Positions 23,448 to 35,220 are shown, numbered from the stretch's first letter. The stretch: 35,640 nt of DNA from Candidatus Scybalomonas excrementigallinarum (GCA_018710905.1 DVIZ01000161.1:1-35640); one strand, 5' to 3'. The notes: generated by a model not told the origin, from the sequence alone. Numbers and translations: made by a program.

Positions 23448-26400
23448 ATGGAAAAGAACAGAATACATCCTGTCAAAGCTGGTAAAAGTGTCAGAGTCAG
23501 CTATGCAAGACAGAAAGAAATCTTGGAGATGCCAAACCTGATCGAAGTCCAGAAGAATTCTTATCAATGGTTCTTAGATGAGGGACTCAAAGAAGTTTTT
23601 AACGATATCTCACCTATTACAGACTACAGCGGACAGCTTAGTCTTGAATTTGTAGATTTTACATTGTGCGAAGATGATGTGAAATATACAATCGAAGAAT
23701 GTAAGGAAAGAGATGCCACTTATGCTGCACCTCTCAAAGTAAAGGTAAGACTTTATAATAGAGAAACTGATGAATTTAGCCAGCATGATATTTTTATGGG
23801 TGACCTGCCTTTAATGACAAAGACAGGTACATTTGTGATCAACGGTGCTGAACGTGTTATCGTTAGCCAGTTAGTTCGTTCTCCAGGCATTTATTATGCA
23901 ATTGGACACGACAAAATCGGAAAAGAGTTATATTCAAGTACAGTAATTCCTAACCGTGGTGCTTGGCTTGAATATGAAACAGATTCAAATGACGTATTTT
24001 ATGTACGTGTTGACCGCACTAGAAAAGTTCCAATTACTGTTTTAATTCGTGCATTAGGAATTGGAACAAATGCAGAAATCAAAGAATTATTTGGTGAAGA
24101 GCCAAAGATCTTGGCTAGTTTCGAAAAGGATCCATCTGATAACTATCAAGATGGTTTATTAGAGTTATATAAAAAGATCCGTCCAGGTGAACCTCTATCC
24201 GTAGATAGCGCGGAAAGCCTGATTAATAGTATGTTTTTCGACCCTAGAAGATATGACCTTGCAAAGGTTGGACGTTATAAATTTAATAAAAAATTAGCTC
24301 TTAAAAATAGAATTAGCGGACATAAGTTAGCAGAAGATGTTATCGATATGTCTACAGGAGAAATTATTGCAGAAGCAGGAACCGTCGTAACAAGAGAGTT
24401 AGCAGATCAGATCCAGAATGCAGCGATTCCATTCGTTATGATGGAAACAGAAGAAAGAGTTGTAAAAGTTCTTTCTAATATGATGGTTGATTTAGCAGCT
24501 TATGTGGATGTGGATCCAGAAGAGTTAGGCGTGACAGAAGCAGTATATTATCCTGTTTTAGCAGAAATTTTAAGCCAATATGATGAAGAAGAAGATATTA
24601 AAGATGCGATTCGTAAAAACATCGTTGATTTAATTCCAAAACACATCACAAAAGAAGATATTTTAGCTTCTATTAACTACAACTTACACTTAGAATATGG
24701 ATTTGGTGTATCTGATGATATCGACCATTTAGGTAACCGTCGTATTCGTGCAGTTGGTGAGTTATTACAAAATCAGTATCGTATTGGTTTATCAAGATTA
24801 GAACGTGTTGTTCGTGAGAGAATGACAACTCAAGATATTGAGACAATTTCTCCACAGTCCTTAATTAATATTAAACCTGTAACAGCTGCAGTGAAAGAAT
24901 TCTTCGGAAGCTCTCAGCTTTCACAGTTTATGGATCAGAACAACCCATTGTCAGAGCTGACTCATAAGAGACGTCTTTCCGCATTAGGACCAGGTGGTCT
25001 TTCAAGAGATCGTGCGGGATTCGAAGTTCGTGACGTTCACTATACACACTATGGTAGAATGTGTCCTATCGAAACACCGGAAGGTCCTAACATCGGTCTT
25101 ATCAACTCATTAGCGACTTATGCGAGAATCAACCAATATGGATTTATTGAAGCGCCATACTTACTTCTTGATAAATCCGATCCTCAAAATCCAAGAGTAA
25201 CCGATGATTTCGTATATTTAACAGCGGATGAAGAAGATAATTATACAGTAGCACAGGCCAATGAGCCTATCGATGAAAATGGATACTTTATCCATGATAA
25301 CGTATCCGGTCGTTACCGTGAAGAAACATCTCAGTTCCCAAAAGCCCGTATGGACTTAATGGACGTATCTCCTAAGATGGTATTCTCCGTTGCGACATCT
25401 ATGATTCCTTTCCTTGAAAATGACGATGCCAACCGTGCCCTCATGGGATCTAACATGCAGCGTCAGGCAGTACCACTTCTTAGAACAGAAGCTCCTGTTG
25501 TAGGAACAGGTATGGAAGCAAAAGCAGCTGTTGACTCAGGTGCTTGTGTTGTTGCCGATCATGATGGTATCGTAGAAAAAGCAACATCAAAAGAAATCGT
25601 CGTAAGAAGAGATGACGGTACAAGAGATGTTTATCATACAGTGAAGTTTGCAAGAAGCAACCAGTCAAACTGTATGAACCAAAGAACAATTGTAAACAAA
25701 GGAGACCGTGTAAAAGCTGGTGAAGTATTAGCAGACGGTGCTTCTACTTGCAATGGTGAATTAGCACTTGGTAAAAACCCATTAATCGGATTTATGACTT
25801 GGGAAGGTTATAACTACGAAGATGCGGTTCTTTTAAGTGAACGTTTAGTACAAGATGATGTTTATACATCTGTTCATATTGAAGAATACGAAGCAGAAGC
25901 AAGAGATACAAAATTAGGACAGGAAGAAATCACAAGAGATTTAGCTGGTCTTAACGAAGATGTATTAAAAGATCTTGATGAAAATGGTATTATCCGCATT
26001 GGTGCAGAAGTACGTGCCGGAGATATCTTAGTTGGTAAAGTAACTCCTAAGGGAGAAACAGAATTAACAGCAGAAGAAAGACTTTTAAGAGCGATCTTCG
26101 GTGAAAAAGCTCGTGAAGTAAGAGATACTTCTTTAAGAGTACCTCACGGTTCTTATGGTATCGTATTAGATGCAAAAGTATTCACAAGAGAAAATGGCGA
26201 CGAGCTTCCACCAGGAGTAAACAAATCTGTTCGTGTTTATATCGCACAAAAGAGAAAAATCTCTGTTGGTGATAAGATGGCTGGTCGACATGGTAACAAG
26301 GGTGTTATCTCAAGAATTCTTCCAGTTGAGGATATGCCATTCCTTCCAAACGGAAGACCTCTTGACATCGTATTAAACCCATTAGGCGTGCCTTCCCGTA

Positions 26401-27257
26401 TGAATATCGGACAGGTATTAGAGATTCACTTGAGTCTTGCGTCTAAAGTATTAGGATTCAACGTATCTACACCAGTATTCAATGGTGCAGACGAAGATGA
26501 TATTATGGATACTCTCGAAATGGCAAACGACTATGCAAACTGGGGTTGGCCAGATTTCGAAGAAAAATGGGGAAAAGTTGTAAGTGAAGACGTGATGAAA
26601 TACCTCTATGACAACCGTGCTCACCGTGCAGAATGGAGAGGTGTTCCAATCAACCGTACAGGTAAAGTGCAACTTCGTGACGGACGTACAGGAGAAGAAT
26701 TTGATAGCCCTGTAACAATCGGTTTCATGCACTACTTAAAACTTCACCACTTAGTAGATGATAAGATCCATGCTCGTTCTACTGGTCCTTACTCCTTAGT
26801 AACACAACAGCCACTCGGTGGTAAAGCGCAGTTCGGTGGACAGCGTTTCGGTGAGATGGAGGTTTGGGCTCTTGAAGCTTATGGTGCATCTTACACATTA
26901 CAGGAAATTTTAACAGTGAAATCCGATGATGTTGTTGGTCGTGTGAAGACATACGAAGCAATTATCAAAGGAGAAAATATTCCTGAACCAGGTATCCCAG
27001 AATCCTTCAAAGTATTATTAAAAGAGTTCCAGTCACTTGCATTAGATGTTCGTGTCTTAAAAGAAGATGCAACAGAAATTGAAATCCAAGAAAGAGTGGA
27101 TTACGGAAACGAAGATTTAACACCAATGATCGAAGGCGATTCCAACTATGGATTCGAACGTGAAGAATCTTTCGGAGAAATGGGATTCAAAGAAGGTTCT
27201 TATGAAGAAGGAGAAACTCCAATCGAAGAATTGGATGCAACTCCAACAGATTTTTAA
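23448..27257 (+). CDS. rpoB: RNA polymerase beta subunit
   Basis: This is the beta subunit of RNA polymerase, 1269 residues. The GTG at 23436 overlaps the ribosome binding site AAGGGGTG, so the ATG at 23448 is chosen. The rifampicin-cluster region reads [20 protein letters not shown] followed by RLSALGPGG. All the usual resistance positions (E. coli Gln513, Asp516, His526, Ser531) carry the wild-type residue, so target-based rifampicin resistance is not expected. [16 protein letters not shown] and the C-terminal [20 protein letters not shown] are intact. The beta-flap and active-site motifs are undisturbed. rpoC follows after 171 bases. Confidence 0.98.
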   Translation: MEKNRIHPVKAGKSVRVSYARQKEILEMPNLIEVQKNSYQWFLDEGLKEVFNDISPITDYSGQLSLEFVDFTLCEDDVKYTIEECKERDATYAAPLKVKVRLYNRETDEFSQHDIFMGDLPLMTKTGTFVINGAERVIVSQLVRSPGIYYAIGHDKIGKELYSSTVIPNRGAWLEYETDSNDVFYVRVDRTRKVPITVLIRALGIGTNAEIKELFGEEPKILASFEKDPSDNYQDGLLELYKKIRPGEPLSVDSAESLINSMFFDPRRYDLAKVGRYKFNKKLALKNRISGHKLAEDVIDMSTGEIIAEAGTVVTRELADQIQNAAIPFVMMETEERVVKVLSNMMVDLAAYVDVDPEELGVTEAVYYPVLAEILSQYDEEEDIKDAIRKNIVDLIPKHITKEDILASINYNLHLEYGFGVSDDIDHLGNRRIRAVGELLQNQYRIGLSRLERVVRERMTTQDIETISPQSLINIKPVTAAVKEFFGSSQLSQFMDQNNPLSELTHKRRLSALGPGGLSRDRAGFEVRDVHYTHYGRMCPIETPEGPNIGLINSLATYARINQYGFIEAPYLLLDKSDPQNPRVTDDFVYLTADEEDNYTVAQANEPIDENGYFIHDNVSGRYREETSQFPKARMDLMDVSPKMVFSVATSMIPFLENDDANRALMGSNMQRQAVPLLRTEAPVVGTGMEAKAAVDSGACVVADHDGIVEKATSKEIVVRRDDGTRDVYHTVKFARSNQSNCMNQRTIVNKGDRVKAGEVLADGASTCNGELALGKNPLIGFMTWEGYNYEDAVLLSERLVQDDVYTSVHIEEYEAEARDTKLGQEEITRDLAGLNEDVLKDLDENGIIRIGAEVRAGDILVGKVTPKGETELTAEERLLRAIFGEKAREVRDTSLRVPHGSYGIVLDAKVFTRENGDELPPGVNKSVRVYIAQKRKISVGDKMAGRHGNKGVISRILPVEDMPFLPNGRPLDIVLNPLGVPSRMNIGQVLEIHLSLASKVLGFNVSTPVFNGADEDDIMDTLEMANDYANWGWPDFEEKWGKVVSEDVMKYLYDNRAHRAEWRGVPINRTGKVQLRDGRTGEEFDSPVTIGFMHYLKLHHLVDDKIHARSTGPYSLVTQQPLGGKAQFGGQRFGEMEVWALEAYGASYTLQEILTVKSDDVVGRVKTYEAIIKGENIPEPGIPESFKVLLKEFQSLALDVRVLKEDATEIEIQERVDYGNEDLTPMIEGDSNYGFEREESFGEMGFKEGSYEEGETPIEELDATPTDF

Positions 27258-27314
27258 TCGACTGCTTGATACGAAAGATAGCGAATTAGGATAAAGAAAA
27301 TGAAAGGGAACGAG

Positions 27315-27400
27315 GGCTGTTTTACAATCTATTTTGTAACAGCCTAAGTTACCTTAACCACCTAAGTATTTTTGGGAGGGTTCCAAAGGGCTATAGGTGG
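27315..27400 (+). other. Two hairpins in the rpoB-rpoC gap
   Basis: GGCTGTT-ACAA arms (27315-27327 with 27334-27344, two bulged T's) form the first hairpin. CCACCTA (27358-27364) pairs with TAGGTGG (27394-27400) in the second, which may contain an inner TTTGG/CCAAA stem. No U-tract follows either one. They may be processing or translation-control elements. Confidence 0.4.
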
Positions 27401-27428
27401 TGATTAGCACGGGAAGGAGTAACCAAAA

Positions 27429-30400
27429 ATGTCAGAAATTAATAATCAAGAAATTGATCAGCCTATGAATTTTGACGCCATTAAAATTGGTTTAGCTTCA
27501 CCAGAAAAGATCAGAGAATGGTCAAGAGGAGAAGTAAAAAAACCAGAAACCATCAATTACAGAACATTAAAACCTGAAAAAGATGGACTTTTCTGTGAAA
27601 GAATTTTTGGACCTCAAAAGGACTGGGAATGTCACTGTGGTAAATATAAAAAAATTAGATATAAAGGCGTTATCTGTGACCGTTGTGGTGTAGAGGTAAC
27701 AAAAGCCAGCGTTCGTAGAGAAAGAATGGGACACATCGAGCTTGCCGCTCCTGTTTCTCATATTTGGTATTTCAAAGGAATTCCATCTCGTATGGGATTA
27801 ATCCTTGATATTTCTCCAAGAACACTTGAAAAAGTTCTTTATTTTGCATCTTATATTGTACTTGATGCAGGGGACTCTGATCTTTCTTACAAACAAGTAT
27901 TAACAGAAAAAGAATTCCGTGATGCTTATGAAAAATATCAAGGTAGATTCCGTGTAGGAATGGGTGCAGAAGCCATTAAAGAACTTTTAAGAGATATCGA
28001 TCTTGAAAAAGAATCAAAAGAATTAAAAGCAGGTTTAAAAGAGGCAACTGGTCAAAAACGTGCAAGAATTATCAAACGCTTAGAAGTAGTAGAAGCATTT
28101 AGATGTTCTCATAATAAGCCAGAATGGATGATTCTTGATGTAGTACCAGTCATTCCACCAGATATTCGTCCAATGGTACAGCTTGATGGTGGACGCTTTG
28201 CAACATCTGACTTAAATGATTTATATAGAAGAATTATTAACCGTAACAACCGTTTAAAACGTCTTCTTGAGTTAGGAGCGCCAGATATTATCGTTCGTAA
28301 TGAAAAGAGAATGTTACAAGAAGCGGTAGATGCGTTAATCGATAACGGTAGACGTGGACGTCCAGTAACAGGTCCAGGAAACCGTGCATTAAAATCCCTT
28401 TCCGATATGTTAAAAGGTAAACAGGGACGTTTCCGTCAGAACCTCCTTGGTAAACGTGTTGACTACTCAGGACGTTCTGTTATCGTAGTAGGACCAGAAC
28501 TTAAAATTTATCAGTGTGGTCTTCCAAAGGAAATGGCAATTGAGTTATTCAAACCATTTGTTATGAAAGAATTAGTTTCTAAGAAACTCGCTCATAACAT
28601 TAAATCTGCTAAGAAAATGGTAGAAAAATTACAGCCAGAAGTATGGGATGTATTAGAAGATGTTATTAAAGAACATCCAGTTATGTTAAACCGTGCTCCT
28701 ACACTTCATAGACTCGGTATTCAGGCATTCGAACCAATCCTTGTAGAAGGAAAGGCGATCAAACTTCATCCATTAGTTTGTACCGCGTATAATGCCGACT
28801 TCGATGGTGACCAGATGGCTGTCCATCTTCCATTATCTGTAGAAGCACAAGCAGAATGTCGTTTCTTATTGTTATCACCAAACAACTTATTGAAACCATC
28901 TGATGGTGCGCCAGTAGCCGTTCCTTCACAGGATATGGTACTTGGTATCTACTATTTAACATTAATTAAACCAGAACAAAATAAAAATAAAGTGTTCAAG
29001 TCTACAAATGAAGCGTACTTAGCTTATGAAAACAAAGAAATTACACTTCATGAGCCAATCAAAGTACGTATTTCTGGTAAAAATGTAGCAGGAGAACCAA
29101 TTAGTGGTATCTATGATACAACAATGGGACGTCTGTTATTTAACGAAATCATTCCTCAAGATCTTGGATATGTAGATAGAAGTAAGGAAGAAAATTATTT
29201 AAGACCAGAAATTGACTTCCATGTAGGTAAAAAACAATTAAAAGGTATTCTTGACAAATGTATTAATACACACGGTGCTACAAAGACAGCAGAAGTGCTT
29301 GATGACATCAAAGCAATCGGTTATAAATTCTCTACAAGAGGTGCGTTAACCGTATCTATTTCTGATATGACAGTGCCAGAAGAGAAAAAACAGATTCTTG
29401 AAGATGCTCAAAATACAGTAGAAAAGATTACAAAATATTATAGACGTGGTCTTATGACAGAAGAAGAACGTTATAACTCTGTTGTTAAGACATGGTTCGC
29501 AGCCGATAACCTCTTAACAGAAAAACTGATCACAGGTCTTGATAAATACAACAACATCTTCATGATGGCTGACTCTGGTGCCCGTGGTTCTAACCAGCAG
29601 ATCAAACAGCTTGCAGGTATGCGTGGTCTGATGGCGGATACATCAGGACGTACAATCGAGTTGCCTATCAAGTCAAACTTCCGTGAAGGTCTTGACGTAC
29701 TCGAATACTTCATCTCTGCCCATGGTGCTCGTAAAGGTCTTTCCGATACTGCCCTTCGTACAGCCGATTCTGGATACTTAACACGTCGTCTTGTAGACGT
29801 ATCTCAGGACTTAATTATCCGTGAAGTAGACTGTTGTGAAGGAACAGGAGAAATTCCAGGAATGTATGTAGAAGCATTCATGGATGGTAGAGAAGTGATT
29901 GAAAGCCTTCAAGAACGTATTACAGGACGTTATGCTGGGGAAGATTTAATCCACCCAGAAACAGGAGAAATCATTGTAAAAGCAAACCATATGATCACTC
30001 CAAAACGTGCGGAAGCCGTTATCAAAGCAGGATATGAAAAAGTTCGTATTCGTACAATGTTAACTTGCCGTTCTAAGATCGGGGCTTGTGCAAAATGTTA
30101 CGGAGCCAACATGGCAACAGGTCAGGCGGTACAGGTTGGTGAAGCAGTTGGTATTATCGCAGCTCAGTCTATCGGTGAACCAGGTACACAGCTTACGATG
30201 CGTACATTCCATGCTGGTGGTGTAGCCGGTGACGATATCACACAGGGTCTTCCTCGTGTCGAAGAGTTATTCGAAGCGCGTAAACCAAAAGGACTTGCAA
30301 TTATCGCTGAATTTGGCGGTGTTGTACAGATCAAAGATACAAAGAAAAAACGTGAAGTTGTAATTACAAACCACGAAACAGGAGAAACAAAGGCTTACTT

Positions 30401-31040
30401 AATCCCTTACGGTTCTCGTATTAAAGTACTTGACGGACAGGTATTAGAAGCTGGTGACGAATTAACAGAAGGTTCTATCAACCCACATGATTTATTAAAG
30501 ATCAAAGGGGTAAGAGCCGTTCAGGATTACATGATCCAAGAAGTTCAAAGAGTTTACCGTCTCCAAGGTGTAGATATCAACGATAAGCACGTTGAAGTTA
30601 TCGTTCGTCAGATGTTAAAGAAAATCCGTATCGAAGAAAGCGGAGATACTGAATACTTACCAGGAACATTGGTAGACATCTTAGACTATGACGATATCAA
30701 TAAACAGATGATCGCAGAAGGAAAAGAACCTGCAGAAGGAAAACAAGTAATGCTTGGTATCACAAAAGCATCTCTTGCTACAAACTCCTTCTTATCAGCA
30801 GCTTCCTTCCAGGAGACAACAAAAGTCTTAACAGAAGCAGCCATCAAAGGAAAGATTGATCCATTGATCGGTCTTAAAGAAAACGTATTAATCGGTAAGT
30901 TAATTCCAGCAGGTACTGGTATGAAACGTTACCGTTCTGTAAAATTAGATACGGATCAGCAGACAGAAGTAAGCGATGATGTAGAAGAATTAGATTTTTC
31001 TGGAGAGCTTGATTTAGTCGCTGATACAACAGAAGAATAA
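27429..31040 (+). CDS. rpoC: RNA polymerase beta' subunit
   Basis: This is the beta' subunit, 1203 residues, the short Firmicutes form without large insertions. The N-terminal zinc-binding motif is [20 protein letters not shown]. The catalytic Mg-binding loop is [12 protein letters not shown]. The trigger-loop and bridge-helix region includes [16 protein letters not shown]. The ribosome binding site is GGGAAGGAG. It ends shortly before two hairpins and a strong terminator, so rpoBC forms its own transcription unit here. No L7Ae-like gene lies between rpoC and rpsL, where Bacillus and many clostridia have one. Confidence 0.98.
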   Translation: MSEINNQEIDQPMNFDAIKIGLASPEKIREWSRGEVKKPETINYRTLKPEKDGLFCERIFGPQKDWECHCGKYKKIRYKGVICDRCGVEVTKASVRRERMGHIELAAPVSHIWYFKGIPSRMGLILDISPRTLEKVLYFASYIVLDAGDSDLSYKQVLTEKEFRDAYEKYQGRFRVGMGAEAIKELLRDIDLEKESKELKAGLKEATGQKRARIIKRLEVVEAFRCSHNKPEWMILDVVPVIPPDIRPMVQLDGGRFATSDLNDLYRRIINRNNRLKRLLELGAPDIIVRNEKRMLQEAVDALIDNGRRGRPVTGPGNRALKSLSDMLKGKQGRFRQNLLGKRVDYSGRSVIVVGPELKIYQCGLPKEMAIELFKPFVMKELVSKKLAHNIKSAKKMVEKLQPEVWDVLEDVIKEHPVMLNRAPTLHRLGIQAFEPILVEGKAIKLHPLVCTAYNADFDGDQMAVHLPLSVEAQAECRFLLLSPNNLLKPSDGAPVAVPSQDMVLGIYYLTLIKPEQNKNKVFKSTNEAYLAYENKEITLHEPIKVRISGKNVAGEPISGIYDTTMGRLLFNEIIPQDLGYVDRSKEENYLRPEIDFHVGKKQLKGILDKCINTHGATKTAEVLDDIKAIGYKFSTRGALTVSISDMTVPEEKKQILEDAQNTVEKITKYYRRGLMTEEERYNSVVKTWFAADNLLTEKLITGLDKYNNIFMMADSGARGSNQQIKQLAGMRGLMADTSGRTIELPIKSNFREGLDVLEYFISAHGARKGLSDTALRTADSGYLTRRLVDVSQDLIIREVDCCEGTGEIPGMYVEAFMDGREVIESLQERITGRYAGEDLIHPETGEIIVKANHMITPKRAEAVIKAGYEKVRIRTMLTCRSKIGACAKCYGANMATGQAVQVGEAVGIIAAQSIGEPGTQLTMRTFHAGGVAGDDITQGLPRVEELFEARKPKGLAIIAEFGGVVQIKDTKKKREVVITNHETGETKAYLIPYGSRIKVLDGQVLEAGDELTEGSINPHDLLKIKGVRAVQDYMIQEVQRVYRLQGVDINDKHVEVIVRQMLKKIRIEESGDTEYLPGTLVDILDYDDINKQMIAEGKEPAEGKQVMLGITKASLATNSFLSAASFQETTKVLTEAAIKGKIDPLIGLKENVLIGKLIPAGTGMKRYRSVKLDTDQQTEVSDDVEELDFSGELDLVADTTEE

Positions 31041-31056
31041 AAAATAACGAGAGAGG

Positions 31057-31079
31057 AAATGCTTATAAAATAAGCATTT
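31057..31079 (+). other. Hairpin directly after rpoC
   Basis: A perfect 10-bp stem (31057-31066 with 31070-31079) with an AAA loop starts 17 bases after the rpoC stop. It lacks a proper T-tract. The full terminator follows 14 bases later. Confidence 0.5.
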
Positions 31080-31093
31080 TCCTTCAAGAAGGA

Positions 31094-31130
31094 CAGGTCG
31101 AAAACCAAAGAGTTTTCGGCCTGTTTTTAT
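31094..31130 (+). terminator. Terminator of rpoBC
   Basis: A 12-bp stem (31094-31105 with 31112-31123, one G-U) has a six-base loop and runs into five T's followed by AT. Confidence 0.92.
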
Positions 31131-31198
31131 GTTATAGGAAATTTCTCGCAAAGCGAGTTATCCTATAACATAAAAAAGCACTACGTGCGAACGATGCA
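31124..31198. repeat. Family A intergenic palindromic repeat, copy 2
   Basis: A perfect 16-bp inverted repeat (31124-31139 with 31161-31176) begins in the rpoC terminator U-tract. It contains an inner CTCGC/GCGAG hairpin (31145-31157) and is followed by the 28-base tail (31171-31198) shared with copy 1. The lower stem differs from copy 1 on both arms and stays complementary. Bases 31199-31412 continue with more GC-rich palindromes (for example GTGTGC/GCACAC at about 31286-31300) and no credible ORF. Confidence 0.7.
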
Positions 31199-31412
31199 CA
31201 GCTCGCAAAGAAGATAATTTTGCTTCGCAAATTGCTCGCGCGCGGCAAAGTGTACGTTGCTAGGAGTGACCGAAAGTCTCAAAGAGTGTGCAACGCACAC
31301 TTTGTTCTTATTTGTAATATTTTGGAATAAAAAATCTACAGTTCTATTTTCCCATAGTTTGTAAAATTTTACAAGTGTGTTTTGAAAAAGACAAATATTC
31401 ATGAAAAACACC

Positions 31413-31441
31413 TTGACAAAAATCCCCAGTGATAATATAAT
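31413..31441 (+). promoter_or_regulatory. Promoter of the rpsL-rpsG-fusA operon
   Basis: A full consensus TTGACA (31413-31418) and TATAAT (31436-31441) are separated by 17 bases, as expected for a very strong housekeeping promoter. Confidence 0.93.
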
Positions 31442-31449
31442 CTAGAAAT

Positions 31450-31510
31450 GTGCGTAACTTTTTATAATTTTAACGCACAGGCTTGTAAACAAGCAACCAA
31501 CAGTTTACAA
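31450..31510 (+). other. Structured leader of rpsL
   Basis: GTGCGT (31450-31455) pairs with ACGCAC (31473-31478), almost at the predicted transcript start. TTGTAAAC (31483-31490) pairs with GTTTACAA (31503-31510). The ribosome binding site follows. The two stems could act in ribosomal-protein feedback or in mRNA stability; neither is shown. Confidence 0.5.
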
Positions 31511-31531
31511 ATATTGCAGGAGGTGAAAAGA

Positions 31532-31951
31532 ATGCCAACATTTAACCAATTAGTTAGAAAAGGTAGAAAGTCAGTAGAAAAGAAAAGTACTGCACCAGCT
31601 CTTCAGAAAGGATACAATTCTTTAAAGAAGAAAACAACTGATGCAAGCGCTCCTCAGAAGAGAGGTGTGTGTACAGCAGTTAAAACAGCGACTCCTAAGA
31701 AACCTAACTCTGCTCTTCGTAAAATTGCCAGAGTTCGTCTTTCTAACGGAATCGAAGTAACTAGCTACATCCCTGGTGAAGGACACAACCTTCAGGAACA
31801 TAGCGTTGTTCTTATCCGTGGTGGTAGAGTTAAAGACTTACCAGGTACTCGTTATCACATCGTTCGTGGTACATTAGATACTGCAGGTGTAGCAAACCGT
31901 CGTCAGGCTCGTTCTAAATACGGCGCTAAGAGACCAAAAGCTGGTAAGTAA
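31532..31951 (+). CDS. rpsL: Ribosomal protein S12
   Basis: This small-subunit decoding-centre protein has 139 residues. The frame is open back to the transcript start, but AGGAGG and the conserved [11 protein letters not shown] place the start at 31532. The streptomycin-resistance positions are wild type: the lysine in [13 protein letters not shown] and the lysine in GGRVKDLPG. It is the first gene of the str operon, and a long structured gap separates it from rpsG. Confidence 0.98.
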   Translation: MPTFNQLVRKGRKSVEKKSTAPALQKGYNSLKKKTTDASAPQKRGVCTAVKTATPKKPNSALRKIARVRLSNGIEVTSYIPGEGHNLQEHSVVLIRGGRVKDLPGTRYHIVRGTLDTAGVANRRQARSKYGAKRPKAGK

Positions 31952-32005
31952 TTTATAATTACAAATCATTAATTATAATCTTTAACAAAATTCACAGTTT
32001 AATAT

Positions 32006-32069
32006 TCATGCTGGAAAGCAATATTTGGCCTGTAGGTTGCAGGAGATAGATAGAAGCGTCCTAGCATGA
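32006..32069 (+). other. Possible three-way junction in the rpsL-rpsG gap
   Basis: TCATGCT (32006-32012) pairs with AGCATGA (32063-32069). Inside it, GCAA/TTGC (32018-32040) and AGGA/TCCT (32041-32062) can form two arms, giving a small three-way junction. The inner stems are only 4 bp, so this is tentative. Together with the family B repeat it fills most of the 315-base gap 31952-32266. Confidence 0.35.
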
Positions 32070-32076
32070 CACTTGA

Positions 32077-32206
32077 CATAGTTTACGCGAAGGCAACGAG
32101 TCAAGTAGCGGATTTCCAAAAAGAAAAATGAAATTTTGAATTTTTGGAAATCAGATATTTGACGACTGCTCGCGAATGTGAGAAATTTGCGTAGCATATT
32201 TCTCAT
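32077..32206. repeat. Family B intergenic repeat, copy 2
   Basis: The left block (32077-32099) and right block (32172-32194) match copy 1 near 8565. The left block is enclosed by ACTTGAC (32071-32077) and GTCAAGT (32100-32106). The middle holds a perfect 12-bp hairpin (32111-32122 with 32141-32152) absent from copy 1. The right block forms a TGAGAAAT/ATTTCTCA hairpin (32179-32205). It separates rpsL from rpsG, which are usually close. Confidence 0.6.
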
Positions 32207-32236
32207 CGTTTCAAAGGAAACACTGTGAGTACCTAA

Positions 32237-32737
<501 letters not shown>

Positions 32738-32738
32738 T

Positions 32739-32870
32739 CATAAATATCCAAAGATATTTATGCTGGATAGGCAATCACCGAACGGAAATACATCGTATTT
32801 TTGTTCGGTGTTCTGCCAATGTGTCAATATAAACAAAATTCGTGCCAATCATTTACGCAATGAAGTGGCA
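32739..32870 (+). other. Three hairpins in the rpsG-fusA gap
   Basis: A perfect 10-bp hairpin begins one base after the rpsG stop (32739-32748 with 32753-32762, loop CAAA). A second has CACCGAAC/GTTCGGTG (32776-32783 with 32803-32810), an inner AAATAC/GTATTT stem and an outer GGCA/TGCC. A third has TGCCA/TGGCA (32843-32870). None is followed by a T-tract, so they are unlikely to be terminators. Confidence 0.5.
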
Positions 32871-32959
32871 TAAAATAGCTGAACGGTATAGTTTGGATTG
32901 CGTTAAAAAAATACAAAAGAAAACTATATTTGTCTGAAATATTTTAGGAGGAAAAAACC

Positions 32960-35077
32960 TTGGCTGGAAGAGAATATCCATTAGAAAGAACCAGAAATAT
33001 TGGTATTATGGCTCATATTGATGCTGGTAAAACAACATTAACAGAGCGTATCCTTTATTATACTGGTGTAAACTATAAAATTGGTAATACTCATGAAGGT
33101 AATGCTACTATGGACTGGATGGAGCAGGAACAAGAACGTGGTATCACAATCACTTCCGCTGCTACAACTTGCCACTGGACATTACAACATGAAAACAAAG
33201 TGTTACCAGGAACACCAGAAAACCGTATTAACATTATCGATACACCGGGACACGTTGACTTTACAGTAGAAGTAGAACGTTCTCTCCGTGTACTTGATGG
33301 TGCAGTTGGTGTATTCTGTGCTAAAGGTGGTGTAGAACCTCAGTCAGAAAACGTATGGCGTCAGGCTGACACATACAACGTACCTAGAATGGCATTCATC
33401 AACAAAATGGACATCTTAGGTGCTGACTTCTACAACGCTGTTCAACAAATCAAAGATCGTTTAGGTAAAAATGCAGTTCCTGTAACATTACCAATCGGTG
33501 CAGAAGATGAATTCAAAGGTGTTATCGATTTATTCGAAATGCAAGCTTACATCTACAACGATGATAAGGGTGAAGACATCACAATCACAGAAATTCCAGA
33601 AGACATGAAAGATGACGCTGAATTATGGCGTGAAGATATGGTTGAAAAGATCTGTGAAACAGATGACGAATTAATGATGGCTTACTTAGAAGGCGAAGAA
33701 CCAACTCAAGAACAGTTAGAAGCTGCTATGCGTAAAGCTACATGTAACTGTACAATGGTTCCTGTATTCTGTGGTTCTGCATACCGTAACAAAGGTGTTC
33801 AGAAATTACTTGATGGTGTTATCAAATTCATGCCAGCACCAACAGATATCGAAGCTATCAAAGGTGTTGACGAAGATGGTAATGAAATCGTTAGAATTTC
33901 TTCTGACGAAGAACCATTCGCAGCTTTAGCATTCAAGATCATGGCTGACCCATTCGTTGGTAAATTAGCGTTCTTCCGTGTGTATTCAGGAACAATGAAC
34001 TCTGGTTCTTACGTTCTTAATGCAACAAAAGGTAAAAAAGAACGTGTTGGTCGTATCTTACAGATGCATGCGAACAACAGACAGGAAATCAGCAAAGTAT
34101 ACTCTGGAGATATCGCAGCTGCTGTAGGTTTCAAATTTACAACAACTGGTGATACAATCTGTGACGAACAGCATCCAGTTATTCTTGAATCTATGGAATT
34201 CCCAGAACCAGTTATCGAGCTTGCTATCGAGCCTAAGACAAAAGCTGGACAGGGTAAATTAGGTGAAGCTTTAGCAAAACTTGCTGAAGAAGATCCAACA
34301 TTCCGTGCTCATACAGATCAAGAAACAGGACAGACAATCATCGCTGGTATGGGTGAGTTACACTTAGAGATCATCGTAGACCGTCTTCTTCGTGAATTCA
34401 AAGTAGAAGCAAACGTTGGTGCTCCACAGGTAGCTTACAAAGAAACAATCACAAAAGAAGTTGATGTTGATTCTAAATACGCAAAACAGTCTGGTGGTCG
34501 TGGACAGTATGGTCACTGTAAAGTTAAATTTGCTCCAATGGATGCAAACGGTGAAGAATTATTCAAATTCGAATCTTCAGTAGTTGGTGGTGCAATTCCT
34601 AAAGAATACATCCCAGCTGTAGGTGAAGGTATCGAAGAAGCAACAAAAGCTGGTATCCTTGGTGGATTCCCAGTAGTTGGTATCCATGCAAACGTATACG
34701 ATGGTTCTTACCATGAAGTCGATTCAAGTGAAATGGCATTCCACATTGCTGGTTCTTTAGCATTTAAAGAAGCTATGCAAAAAGCTGGTGCTGTATTACT
34801 TGAGCCAATCATGAAAGTAGAAGTTGCTACTCCAGAAGACTACATGGGAGACGTTATCGGTGATATCAACTCTCGTCGTGGACGTATCGAAGGTATGGAC
34901 GACGTTGGTGGTGGAAAAATGATTCGTGCATTCGTTCCACTTGCTGAAATGTTCGGATATGCAACAGATCTTCGTTCTAGAACTCAGGGACGTGGTAACT
35001 ACTCTATGTTCTTCGAAAAATATGAGCAAGTACCTAAGTCTGTACAAGAAAAAGTTATCGCTGAAAGACAGAAATAA
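32960..35077 (+). CDS. fusA: Elongation factor G
   Basis: This translocation GTPase has 705 residues. The G-domain motifs are AHIDAGKTT (G1), the RGITI effector region, DTPGHVDF (G3) and NKMD (G4). [14 protein letters not shown] and [12 protein letters not shown] mark domains IV and V. The conserved N-terminus [17 protein letters not shown] requires a TTG start, which has AGGAGGA eight bases upstream. It ends before the tuf promoter at 35139. Confidence 0.98.
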   Translation: MAGREYPLERTRNIGIMAHIDAGKTTLTERILYYTGVNYKIGNTHEGNATMDWMEQEQERGITITSAATTCHWTLQHENKVLPGTPENRINIIDTPGHVDFTVEVERSLRVLDGAVGVFCAKGGVEPQSENVWRQADTYNVPRMAFINKMDILGADFYNAVQQIKDRLGKNAVPVTLPIGAEDEFKGVIDLFEMQAYIYNDDKGEDITITEIPEDMKDDAELWREDMVEKICETDDELMMAYLEGEEPTQEQLEAAMRKATCNCTMVPVFCGSAYRNKGVQKLLDGVIKFMPAPTDIEAIKGVDEDGNEIVRISSDEEPFAALAFKIMADPFVGKLAFFRVYSGTMNSGSYVLNATKGKKERVGRILQMHANNRQEISKVYSGDIAAAVGFKFTTTGDTICDEQHPVILESMEFPEPVIELAIEPKTKAGQGKLGEALAKLAEEDPTFRAHTDQETGQTIIAGMGELHLEIIVDRLLREFKVEANVGAPQVAYKETITKEVDVDSKYAKQSGGRGQYGHCKVKFAPMDANGEELFKFESSVVGGAIPKEYIPAVGEGIEEATKAGILGGFPVVGIHANVYDGSYHEVDSSEMAFHIAGSLAFKEAMQKAGAVLLEPIMKVEVATPEDYMGDVIGDINSRRGRIEGMDDVGGGKMIRAFVPLAEMFGYATDLRSRTQGRGNYSMFFEKYEQVPKSVQEKVIAERQK

Positions 35078-35138
35078 TCAAACAGTCTCGTTTGGAGAAA
35101 ATTTCTTGTAAAATAAGGGCTTTCCTGTGAAAAAATTC

Positions 35139-35167
35139 TTGAAAAAAAAGCAGGAATGCAATATAAT
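35139..35167 (+). promoter_or_regulatory. tuf promoter
   Basis: TTGAAA (35139-35144) and TATAAT (35162-35167) are separated by 17 bases, giving tuf a transcript independent of fusA with a leader of about 95 bases. Confidence 0.85.
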
Positions 35168-35179
35168 CAAAGTAAATAT

Positions 35180-35220
35180 GAGTAGCCCGCTCTAAGTGGG
35201 CGGGTACTCTTATATATAAG
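35180..35220 (+). other. Leader hairpin of tuf
   Basis: GAGTA and CCCGC (35180-35190, one bulged G) pair with GCGGG and TACTC (35200-35209). An exclusive alternative is GCCCGC (35185-35190) with GTGGGC (35196-35201). The palindrome CTTATATATAAG (35209-35220) follows. It lies between the promoter and the tuf ribosome binding site. Confidence 0.45.

Noticed and set aside
26451-26961. Minus-strand ORFs inside rpoB and rpoC
   Set aside because: They are antisense shadows of conserved coding sequence, without ribosome binding sites or family content.
31181-31411. A 76-codon minus-strand ORF before rpsL
   Set aside because: Much of it is a translation of the family A repeat and adjacent palindromes, and it runs to the edge of the rpsL promoter. 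It is repeat-derived, not a gene.
32006-32069. A tRNA gene
   Set aside because: The three-arm fold lacks a 7-bp acceptor with CCA, a TTC-type arm and an anticodon stem. The total length and arm sizes do not fit.
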